From Paucisalibacillus globulus (lineage in GTDB: Bacteria > Bacillota > Bacilli > Bacillales > Amphibacillaceae), in contig NZ_LT855393.1 in assembly GCF_900184735.1 (NCBI RefSeq), forward strand, positions 235,844 through 299,843: a DNA stretch of 64,000 nucleotides, given 5' to 3'. Each line of letters opens with the position of its first letter. The stretch's first letter is position 1. The position numbers and the translations under genes were made by a program. The notes under the pieces are model-generated. The model saw nothing but the letters and a program-made list of their open reading frames with translations, was not told where the DNA came from and searched no databases. Shown here piece after piece: positions 38,976 to 45,938 of the stretch.

Positions 38976-40496
38976 ATGGAACATAATAAATTTGTTAAGG
39001 GAGCTTTAATCCTTACATTAGCAGGCTTAATTAGTAAGGTATTGAGTGCTGGTTATCGAATACCATTACAAAATCTTACTGGTGATATTGGCTTTTATAT
39101 TTACCAACAAGTGTATCCTATACTCGGAATAGCACTTGTGCTAGCTCTCTATGGTTTTCCAACAGCAATCTCAAAGTTAACAGCAGAGAAAAAAGATATT
39201 TCCGTTCAGTACTTCATGATGCCAATCCTAACTATACTATTTGGAATTTGTGGTACATTAGCAATACTTCTTTTCTTTAATGCTGATGCTATAGCAATAT
39301 TTGTCGGAGATGAAAGGTTAGTCCAAGCCTATAAAATGGCAAGTATCCTGTTGTTATTGATTCCCTTCTCTGCATTACTTCGGGGAGTTTTTCAAGGAAA
39401 AGGAGAAATGAAACCAACAGCTTATTCGCAAATAGGTGAACAACTTGTTCGAGTCACCATTATCATCGTGATGGCCGTTTGTGTGGCAGTATATGGAATG
39501 GATATATATCAAATAGGAAATTTTGCTGCCATTGCTGCTATTATTGGGGTAATAGGAGCCGTCATCATTCTGATCTTTTTCTTCACGAAAACTAAACCTA
39601 CCACCATTACAAGCCAATCCATTCCATGGAAGTATTACATAAAAACCATACTAGTATTTGGATTAATTGCATCTTTAAATCATATGTTATTGTTGATTAT
39701 TCAGTTTGCAGACTCGTTTACCATGGTACCTGGGTTAATGGAGTATGGATTATCCAACCAAGAAGCAATGGAAGCGAAAGGGGTATTTGATCGAGGGCAA
39801 CCACTTATTCAACTAGGTGCAGTTCTTGGATCTTCTTTTGGACTTGCTTTAATCCCTAGTATGGCTAAGGATGCTCGTGATAGACAACAACATATTGAGA
39901 GTTCGTTAAAGATAAGTTTTTATTTGGCTTGGGGAGCAACAATCGGGTTAATCTTACTATTTCCGGAAGCTAATCAATTATTGTTTCAAGATAATTTAGG
40001 TGAACAGGCGTTAACCCTATTAATGGTGGCCATTCTATTAAGTTCACTAGTTATAACATCTAGTTCAATACTTCAGGGGTTAGGTCATATTAAATGGACT
40101 GCAATCTTCATTCTAGGGGCATTTCTACTTAAATGGCTGTTAAATTGGATAATGGTCCCGTATATTGGCATTATTGGAGGTTCCATTGCAACAGTCGGTA
40201 GTTTGTTATTTTTAACGATTACCACATTATTGAAATTAAAAATGGGGCAAAGTAAAAAGCTTGTCCATATGAACTGGAAAGCGTTTATAATTGCCAATTT
40301 TGGTATGATAACATTTTTATTAATAGTGGATAAGCTATTCTCAACGGATACTTTTTCTAGGATTACACTATTGTTCTTTGTTTTTATTGTCTCCACTCTA
40401 GGGGCATTAATATATTTATTACTACTCATACGCTTTAAAGCTTTTACCGATAGAGAGTTATGTCTTTTACCATTTATAACTAGGTTCTTAAAGTAG
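38976..40496 (+). CDS. yabM: MurJ/SpoVB-type lipid flippase family protein YabM
   Basis: Integral membrane protein of 506 residues with about 14 predicted transmembrane segments. It belongs to the MOP/MATE superfamily branch of polysaccharide and lipid II exporters (B. subtilis YabM, SpoVB, YkvU, MurJ/YtgP). The N-terminal KGALILTLAGLISKVLSAGYRIP and the GVFQGKGEMKPTAYSQIGEQ (positions about 136-155) motifs are characteristic. The precise substrate is unknown; paralogues supply precursor to cortex or cell-wall synthesis. The ATG follows AAAAAAGGAAG. It precedes yabN by 19 bases. Confidence 0.9.
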   Translation: MEHNKFVKGALILTLAGLISKVLSAGYRIPLQNLTGDIGFYIYQQVYPILGIALVLALYGFPTAISKLTAEKKDISVQYFMMPILTILFGICGTLAILLFFNADAIAIFVGDERLVQAYKMASILLLLIPFSALLRGVFQGKGEMKPTAYSQIGEQLVRVTIIIVMAVCVAVYGMDIYQIGNFAAIAAIIGVIGAVIILIFFFTKTKPTTITSQSIPWKYYIKTILVFGLIASLNHMLLLIIQFADSFTMVPGLMEYGLSNQEAMEAKGVFDRGQPLIQLGAVLGSSFGLALIPSMAKDARDRQQHIESSLKISFYLAWGATIGLILLFPEANQLLFQDNLGEQALTLLMVAILLSSLVITSSSILQGLGHIKWTAIFILGAFLLKWLLNWIMVPYIGIIGGSIATVGSLLFLTITTLLKLKMGQSKKLVHMNWKAFIIANFGMITFLLIVDKLFSTDTFSRITLLFFVFIVSTLGALIYLLLLIRFKAFTDRELCLLPFITRFLK

Positions 40497-40515
40497 CAAT
40501 AGGAGGTCAATCAAT

Positions 40516-41964
40516 ATGACGCATCGTATAGAAGTAATAGGATTAGGTGCAGGGGATTTAGAGCAACTACCACTTGGTATATACAGAAAACTAACCAATA
40601 TGGAATATGTTGTATTTACTCGCACGCTAGACCATCCAGTTATTCAATCATTAAAGGAGGAGGGCTTGACGTTCTCTTCGTTTGACTATTTGTATGAACA
40701 AGAAAAAGAGTTTGAACCGGTTTACCAGGAAATTGTGAGGGTTTTATTAGAGAAAGCAAAGGATAACAATGTTTGCTACACCGTTCCAGGTCACCCAATG
40801 CTTGCAGAAAGGACAGTTCAACTGTTATTAGAACAAGATCAAGTAGACGTGGAAATAGTTGGGGGACAAAGTTATCTGGATGCACTTTTCACCTCCTTGA
40901 AGGTTGATCCAATTGAAGGGTTTCAGTTTGTCGATGGAACAAGCTTTACAAGGGGACAACTTGACTACCAACATCATATTGTCTTCTGCCAAGTTTATGA
41001 CAGGTTCATTGCATCTGAGGTAAAACTAGCATTACTAGAAGATTTACCTGCAGATTATCAGGTAACCATTATTGATGCTGCAGGAAGTGATCAAGAAAAA
41101 ATTAACACAGTGCCATTAGAGGAACTCGATCACCGGGTGGAAGTAAGCAATTTAACCAGTGTGTACATACCACCAGTGCCGAAACAGATATTAACCCATA
41201 CATTTGATCGTCTAAGAGAGGTTATCGCCATTTTAAGAGGGCCAAATGGCTGCCCGTGGGACAAAGAGCAGACCCATGAGTCCTTACGGGAATATGCGAT
41301 TGAGGAAGTTTATGAACTAATTGATGCGATTGATGAACAAGATGACAACGGGATTATCGAAGAACTCGGTGATGTGTTATTGCAAATTATGTTACATAGC
41401 CAGATTGGTGAGGATGATGGATACTTTACGATTGATGATGTCATTAAATCGATTACCGAAAAGATGATTTTCAGGCATCCTCATGTGTTTTCTGATGTAG
41501 CAGTCGAATCTGTTGATGATGTGATGACCAATTGGGAAGCACTTAAGCGTAAAGAAAAAGGCGAGCTCAGAAAATCCGTTCTAGATGGTATACCAAAAGG
41601 ATTACCATCTCTTCTAAAGGCATATAAATTACAAAAGAAAGCTGCTAAAGTTGGGTTTGATTGGGATCAGGCAGAAGATATTTGGAATAAGCTGGATGAA
41701 GAATTAAAAGAAGTGAAGGCCGCAATTGAATCAGGTAATGAGGATGAAGTAGAGAAAGAATTCGGTGATGTATTATTTGTACTAGCAAACTTAACAAGAT
41801 ATTATAAAGTAAATCCTGAAAATGCCCTCAACCTAACAAACCAGAAGTTCTTCCGAAGATTCACGTATATTGAAGAGCAATTGGATGAACAGGGAAAGGA
41901 TATAAGAAAGTCCAATCTAGAAGAAATGGATTATTATTGGGATCAAGCAAAGGGGAGAGAATAA
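40516..41964 (+). CDS. yabN: fusion of tetrapyrrole-methylase-like and MazG NTP pyrophosphohydrolase domains (YabN)
   Basis: Two-domain protein of 482 residues (B. subtilis 489). The N-terminal part (about 1-215) has the SAM/tetrapyrrole methylase fold with IEVIGLGAGDLEQLPLG and TVPGHPMLAERTV. The C-terminal MazG part (about 235-480) shows GCPWDKEQTHESLREYAIEE (residues 246-265) and a second EE..ED helix with EFGDVLFVLANLTRYY. MazG domains hydrolyse non-canonical NTPs. What the fused methylase does is not known to me. The ATG follows AGGAGGTCAATC. Confidence 0.93.
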   Translation: MTHRIEVIGLGAGDLEQLPLGIYRKLTNMEYVVFTRTLDHPVIQSLKEEGLTFSSFDYLYEQEKEFEPVYQEIVRVLLEKAKDNNVCYTVPGHPMLAERTVQLLLEQDQVDVEIVGGQSYLDALFTSLKVDPIEGFQFVDGTSFTRGQLDYQHHIVFCQVYDRFIASEVKLALLEDLPADYQVTIIDAAGSDQEKINTVPLEELDHRVEVSNLTSVYIPPVPKQILTHTFDRLREVIAILRGPNGCPWDKEQTHESLREYAIEEVYELIDAIDEQDDNGIIEELGDVLLQIMLHSQIGEDDGYFTIDDVIKSITEKMIFRHPHVFSDVAVESVDDVMTNWEALKRKEKGELRKSVLDGIPKGLPSLLKAYKLQKKAAKVGFDWDQAEDIWNKLDEELKEVKAAIESGNEDEVEKEFGDVLFVLANLTRYYKVNPENALNLTNQKFFRRFTYIEEQLDEQGKDIRKSNLEEMDYYWDQAKGRE

Positions 41965-41968
41965 TCTT

Positions 41969-42232
41969 ATGCGTTTAGATAAATTTTTAAAGGTTTCTCG
42001 TTTAATTAAAAGACGTACTCTAGCAAAAGAAGTAGCCGACCAAGGTCGAATTACAATAAATGGGACGGTAGCAAAGGCATCTTCCACTGTATCAGTAGGG
42101 GATACTATGCAAATTAGATTTGGACAAAAGCTTGTAACGGTAGAGGTAACAACCCTTAAAGAAACCGTTCTTAAAGAAGAAGCGGACATGCTGTATAAAA
42201 TTATTAAAGAGGAAAAAATAGATAGAGAATAG
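41969..42232 (+). CDS. rqcP: S4-domain ribosome quality control protein RqcP
   Basis: Small S4 RNA-binding protein (87 residues; B. subtilis YabO 86), which works with RqcH to add alanine tails to stalled nascent chains on 50S subunits. The S4 domain covers residues 1-60, with MRLDKFLKVSRLIKRRTLAK at the start. The family's conserved Asp and Arg contacts (D4, R16) are present. It begins five bases after yabN, with AGGGGAGAG as ribosome site. Confidence 0.92.
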   Translation: MRLDKFLKVSRLIKRRTLAKEVADQGRITINGTVAKASSTVSVGDTMQIRFGQKLVTVEVTTLKETVLKEEADMLYKIIKEEKIDRE

Positions 42233-42286
42233 TTCTATACTTGTCCCTCCTTTCATAAAGTATTACTGATAAGGAGGAAGGCGGAT

Positions 42287-42589
42287 ATGAACTATTATGA
42301 GAAAGAAAATAGTACAAGAGTAACACAGCAAGAACATCAGTTAAAGTTAAATAATCGTAGGTTGTTAGAAATTACAGGTGTAAAAGAAGTAGATAGTTTT
42401 GACAATGAAGAGTTTCTGTTAGAAACCGTTATGGGTTACCTAATCATTCGTGGGCAAAATCTTCAGCTGAAAAATCTAGATGTTGGCGAAGGGGTAGTTG
42501 CCATAAAAGGTAAAGTGTATGAAATGTCTTATGTAGATGAACATACTCAGGAGAAGGCTAAAGGATTCTTTAGCAAGCTATTCAAATGA
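42287..42589 (+). CDS. yabP: sporulation protein YabP (spore coat/cortex morphogenesis)
   Basis: A 100-residue YabP/YqfC-domain protein, needed for cortex formation together with YabQ in B. subtilis. The domain runs from about residue 20 to 95: LKLNNRRLLEITGVKEVDSF (residues 20-39), then ETVMGYLIIRGQNLQLKNLD. The ATG follows AAGGAGGAAGGCGG. It overlaps yabQ by four bases (ATGA-type junction), so the two are translationally coupled. Confidence 0.93.
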   Translation: MNYYEKENSTRVTQQEHQLKLNNRRLLEITGVKEVDSFDNEEFLLETVMGYLIIRGQNLQLKNLDVGEGVVAIKGKVYEMSYVDEHTQEKAKGFFSKLFK

Positions 42590-43185
42590 CACTTAGTATC
42601 CAGTTCTTAACCATGGTTTCCATGATTGCTGGAGGCTTTTACCTTGGCATTGCCTTAGATACCTTTCGCAGATTCCAAAGACACTGGAAACAGAATGTAT
42701 GGTTAGTTTATCTGATGGAAATTAGCTTTTGGCTCACCCAAGTTTTCATTTTATATTTTATATTATTCCAAGTAAATTTAGGTGAGCTAAGATTTTATGT
42801 TTTTGTAGCTTGTTTATTAGGGTTTGCAGCTTATCAAGCATTGGCTGCAAACCTTTATAAACGGTTATTGGAACGTATGATAGTCATTGCTTCAAGAATC
42901 TATCAAATACTTTACAATCTAGTAAAGAACGTCATAATAGCACCAATAAAATACTTAATCCAGATCTTAATAGCAAGTGTAATCTTCCTCTTTAATATGG
43001 TTATGCTAGTTTTAGGTTTTGTTCTAAAGTGCGTCTACCTACCGATAAATTGGATCCTTAATCAGATATATCGTTTACTTCCAAAAAAATTCAAATTAAT
43101 TTTACACAAAATAGCAGGATTTTATAGTAAAATACAGAATATATGTATAAAGTATTGGAGGCTCATTTCATCTAAGAGGAGGTGA
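42586..43185 (+). CDS. yabQ: sporulation membrane protein YabQ
   Basis: Membrane protein of 199 residues in the forespore outer membrane, required for cortex synthesis. About five hydrophobic segments are visible, at roughly 5-22, 38-60, 65-85, 125-150 and a short one near 155. The start overlaps the yabP stop. The C-terminus is basic (ISSKRR). B. subtilis YabQ has a comparable plan and the same place before divIC. Confidence 0.9.
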   Translation: MTLSIQFLTMVSMIAGGFYLGIALDTFRRFQRHWKQNVWLVYLMEISFWLTQVFILYFILFQVNLGELRFYVFVACLLGFAAYQALAANLYKRLLERMIVIASRIYQILYNLVKNVIIAPIKYLIQILIASVIFLFNMVMLVLGFVLKCVYLPINWILNQIYRLLPKKFKLILHKIAGFYSKIQNICIKYWRLISSKRR

Positions 43186-43189
43186 CGCT

Positions 43190-43567
43190 ATGCAAAAGAA
43201 GAAGACAATTACAAAACTTAACTCAAACTATATGGAACAATATGATGCCCACATCGAACGACAAAAGCGGAAAAAACAACGCCTTTTCCGTCGGTTAGTT
43301 CTTTTTGCCGTTGTAGTTGCCGTTGCAGTTAGTGGCATGGCGGTATACCACTTCCAACAACGACAAGTACATTTGGAGAAGGCGGAAGAGTACAAGCTTC
43401 TTAAAGAAGAGCTAGCTGATTTGAAGAAAGAGGAAGACAGGTACAAAGAGGAAATACAATTGCTAAACAATGATGACTATATTTTAGAAATTGCTCGTAC
43501 TAAATACTTCCTATCAAAAGAAGGCGAATTAATTTTTAAAACTCCAGATGAAGATACGTCATATTGA
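43190..43567 (+). CDS. divIC: cell division protein DivIC
   Basis: Bitopic septum protein that forms a complex with DivIB and FtsL. The 125 residues have a basic cytoplasmic N-terminus (RQKRKKQRLFRR, about 24-35), one transmembrane helix (about 36-53), an extracytoplasmic coiled coil (about 57-92) and the conserved DDYILEIARTKYFLSKEGE (residues 97-115) block. The start has GGAGGTGACGCT upstream. The stop codon overlaps the -35 element of the yabR promoter. Confidence 0.94.
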   Translation: MQKKKTITKLNSNYMEQYDAHIERQKRKKQRLFRRLVLFAVVVAVAVSGMAVYHFQQRQVHLEKAEEYKLLKEELADLKKEEDRYKEEIQLLNNDDYILEIARTKYFLSKEGELIFKTPDEDTSY

Positions 43568-43593
43568 CACACTTTTGAGTTACTAGCTATAAT
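43564..43593 (+). promoter_or_regulatory. sigma-A promoter of yabR
   Basis: Consensus TTGACA (43564-43569), an 18-base spacer and consensus TATAAT (43588-43593). The -35 overlaps the divIC stop codon. Confidence 0.68.
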
Positions 43594-43641
43594 ATATAAG
43601 TAAGGTACTTTCCAAAAATTTTAAGGAGGAGCATTTTTTTT

Positions 43642-44025
43642 ATGTCAATTGAAGTAGGCAGCAAGCTGCAAGGTAAGGTAACCGGTATCACGAATTTTGG
43701 TGCTTTTGTCGAGTTAGGCCAAGGCACAACAGGATTAGTTCATATTAGTGAGGTTGCCGACAATTATGTCAAAGACATTAATGAACATTTAACAGTAGGT
43801 GACCAAGTTGAGGTTAAAGTAATTAATGTCGAAAAGGATGGCAAAATTGGTTTATCAATTAAAAAAGCAAAAGAAAGAAAGCCAGTCCGTCAGAATCCAA
43901 GAGAACGTACAGAAACATTTGATCAAAAAATGAGCCGTTTTCTTAAGGATTCTGAAGATCGATTAGCCTCTTTGAAGAAGCACACAGAATCTAGACGCGG
44001 GGGTCGAGGTGCTAGAAGAGGATAG
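43642..44025 (+). CDS. yabR: S1-domain RNA-binding protein YabR
   Basis: General stress-type RNA-binding protein (127 residues; B. subtilis YabR 128). An S1 domain covers residues 3-75: GSKLQGKVTGITNFGAFVEL (residues 7-26), GLVHISEVADNYV and DGKIGLSIKKA. A basic, Arg/Gly-rich tail (RRGGRGARRG) ends the protein and probably binds RNA. The role of YabR is not settled. The ATG follows AAGGAGGAGC. A terminator follows. Confidence 0.93.
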   Translation: MSIEVGSKLQGKVTGITNFGAFVELGQGTTGLVHISEVADNYVKDINEHLTVGDQVEVKVINVEKDGKIGLSIKKAKERKPVRQNPRERTETFDQKMSRFLKDSEDRLASLKKHTESRRGGRGARRG

Positions 44026-44080
44026 TAGATGCTGTCTACCGGATAATGCTCTAGTTTATTTAATATACGGCATGAATCAA

Positions 44081-44115
44081 ACAGCTACTCATAATGAGTA
44101 GCTGTTTTTTTATTT
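44081..44115 (+). terminator. terminator of yabR
   Basis: ACAGCTACTC (44081-44090) and GAGTAGCTGT (44096-44105) form a 10-bp stem with a T run. Confidence 0.9.
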
Positions 44116-44151
44116 CTCACGATTTATATTAAGAAACCGATGTGCACGGTT

Positions 44152-44646
44152 GATAGGAAACTGTGTGATAACTAGTTCAAATACTATTAGTTAATGGTTA
44201 TAGCGGTGTGATACCGCTCCGGCAGAATACTCCGCTTTTACTGTCAGTACAGGGGCGACATCTGCTCAGATCAAGACCGTCTCAGTGTCTACCTTGCCGC
44301 GGGCACGGCCTCAGCCTCCTTCCTCGAGGAAAGTTCGCCTCTCTAGTCTAGGGGTCTTCAGACACGTGCTATTTCCGTAGGAGTCTCGGTATTCTGCCTA
44401 CGCTGGTATTGATTTTCTAATTCAAGTTAGGAGTTATGTTCTGTTTTTTATTGATATGTTCTAAAATTTATTCGCTCAATACTAGCGAAGGAAATACACG
44501 GAGACTCCTGCGGGAGGATAGGCATCGGTGAGACCCCGCAAGAGCTTTAGCTCTGAGGAGGCTCACCAGCCGCCCGCGGAAAGCGGAGTGTATTTCCGTA
44601 GCGGGTATGGTGCTCTACCCAAAATGCTTAGTTAGAGTAGTTTCTC
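44152..44646. repeat. modular intergenic palindromic repeat, copies 5 and 6 (compound, two cassettes)
   Basis: One envelope starts GATAGGAAACTGTGTG (44152) and ends near GTAGTTTCTC (44646). The first cassette (44214-44410) carries the optional CAGGGGCGACATCTG block and the CGGCCTCAGCCTCCT...GACACGTGC core. The second (44482-44605) carries the GGTGAGACCCC...AGAGCTTTAGCTCT...GGCTCACC core in the opposite orientation. CCTACGCTGGTATT and ACTAGCGAAGG flank the middle. It lies between yabR and the tRNA terminator. Confidence 0.82.
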
Positions 44647-44667
44647 TTAAATATAATCCTGAAAAAC

Positions 44668-44706
44668 AAAAAAAGCTTGTTATCCAAAATAGATAACAAG
44701 CTTTTT
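44668..44706 (-). terminator. terminator of tRNA-Met
   Basis: AAAAGCTTGTTATC (44671-44684) and GATAACAAGCTTTT (44692-44705) form a 14-bp stem; on the - strand it ends in T residues. Confidence 0.85.
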
Positions 44707-44712
44707 GTCTGA

Positions 44713-44786
44713 TAGCGGCGGAGGGGATCGAACCCACGACCTCACGGGTATGAACCGTACGCTCTCGCCAGCTGAGCTACGCCGCC
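44713..44786 (-). tRNA. tRNA-Met (CAU), elongator type
   Basis: A 74-nt cloverleaf on the - strand. It has acceptor GGCGGCG/CGCCGCT, D stem GCTC/GAGC, anticodon loop TTCATAC with CAT, and T loop TTCGATC. The opening G1-U72 and D-loop resemble the elongator tRNA-Met of B. subtilis, which also sits between yabR and spoIIE. The 3' CCA is not encoded. The T stem (GTGGG/CCCTC) contains a U50-U64 mismatch where B. subtilis has, as I recall, G50-U64. Confidence 0.95.
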
Positions 44787-44828
44787 ATATGATAATGTGA
44801 CTACTCATTTCTTTAGCCAACAAAAATC

Positions 44829-44857
44829 ATAATACAATAGGAAACAAATTGTGTCAA
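44829..44857 (-). promoter_or_regulatory. sigma-A promoter of tRNA-Met
   Basis: On the - strand, consensus TTGACA (44857-44852), a 17-base spacer and TATTAT (44834-44829), about 40 bases upstream of the tRNA. Confidence 0.65.
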
Positions 44858-44931
44858 TATCTTTTATGAAAAAGGATATATTCAGATTTAATAGAATATA
44901 TAATTATACTCAAAAAAGAAGGTGATAAATA

Positions 44932-45390
44932 GTGAAAAAGCGCCATGAAGCCTTATTTAATCAACTTGAAACCTATCGAGGTGAAACTCTTGCATTAGTT
45001 GAAAAAATTACAGAGGAAGAAGCGGAGAGAATTCCAAAAGGGTTTAACAATAACATTAGATGGAATTTAGGGCATATCTATCTGGATCAATATTTATGGA
45101 TTGAAGCTGTAATCAAGGAAAAGTCAGACCAGACACAAATGTTGAACCAGTGGTTTGGTTTTGGAACAAGCCCAACGAATTTTAATAAAAGTACACCTAG
45201 TTTTACAGTGTTAAAGGAGTTACTGCGTAGCCAACCTATGCAAATAAAAGAAAAATATGGAGACCATCTAGAAAAAGAATTTCAGCCAACGGAAATGGGG
45301 ATGCATACCATAGAGCAGGTACTAATCCGTACCATATATCATGAAGGACTACATGCAGCTGCAATTCAGTATTTAAAAAGATTTATGTAG
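44932..45390 (+). CDS. DinB-family protein
   Basis: Four-helix-bundle protein of 152 residues from the DinB/YfiT-like superfamily. The metal-binding histidines are visible as WNLGHIYLDQ (His near residue 46) and YHEGLHAAAI (HxxxH near 138-142). Members include bacillithiol transferases and other thiol S-transferases; the substrate of this one cannot be told. The GTG start follows AAGAAGGTGATAAATA. The gene is not in the B. subtilis tRNA-spoIIE interval. Its stop codon overlaps the beginning of the next repeat. Confidence 0.85.
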   Translation: MKKRHEALFNQLETYRGETLALVEKITEEEAERIPKGFNNNIRWNLGHIYLDQYLWIEAVIKEKSDQTQMLNQWFGFGTSPTNFNKSTPSFTVLKELLRSQPMQIKEKYGDHLEKEFQPTEMGMHTIEQVLIRTIYHEGLHAAAIQYLKRFM

Positions 45391-45642
45391 AGGTTGGGAC
45401 ATAAAAGTTAAAGATAAAAAAACCTGAACGTAATGCCACATCAGCTCCGGAAATATACGGAGACTCCTACGGGAAGATAGGCATCGGTGAGACCCCGCAA
45501 GAGCTTTAGCTCTGAGGACGCTCACCAGCCGCCCGTGGCAAGGTAGACACTGTGAGGTACTCTCGAACAGATGTCGTCCCTGTGCTGACAGTAAAAGCAT
45601 AGTATATTTCCGGAGCGGGTCTATGCGCTCATCTTTTGTTTA
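45390..45642. repeat. modular intergenic palindromic repeat, copy 7 (inverted relative to copy 1)
   Basis: GAGGTTGGGACA (45390-45401) overlaps the end of the DinB-family gene. Inner arms GCTCCGGAAATATAC (45444-45458) and GTATATTTCCGGAGC (45602-45616) are perfect and identical to those of copy 1. The left flank matches the reverse complement of the copy 1 right flank, and CGGGTCTATGCGCTCATC matches the reverse of its left flank; the outer right arm is lost. The core includes the optional CAGGGACGACATCTG-type block. Confidence 0.85.
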
Positions 45643-45771
45643 AAGAAATAATTTCTATAAGTAATACCACTTCTTGAAACTCTCATTTTTACCCCACGCG
45701 ACCTTCTCTGACAAAAAGAATACACTTTCCTACAGATTATGTAGAAACTCCAACCACATACTAGATTTCAG

Positions 45772-45835
45772 TCGAACGATTTATTGATTTTATCTTCCTG
45801 TTTTGACAAAAAATAATTCCTATTTGTGGTTTACT
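45772..45835 (+). promoter_or_regulatory. candidate Spo0A-controlled promoter region of spoIIE
   Basis: AGTCGAA (45772-45778) and TTTGACA (45802-45808) are six-of-seven matches to the 0A box in opposite orientations. TTGACA (45803-45808) is followed after 21 bases by TTTACT, recalling the 21-base spacing of the B. subtilis spoIIE promoter. The match is weak. Confidence 0.28.
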
Positions 45836-45938
45836 GTTACGAAAGAGTATTGTCCATAAGAATAATATATGCCAACGATTTATCCGTTAGAACCCAATAT
45901 ACAAATAGAACAAAATAATAACTCAGAGGAGTGGTTGA

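Noticed and set aside
45373..45600. 75-codon - strand frame in repeat copy 7
   Set aside because: Same reason: repeat sequence and no independent gene signal.
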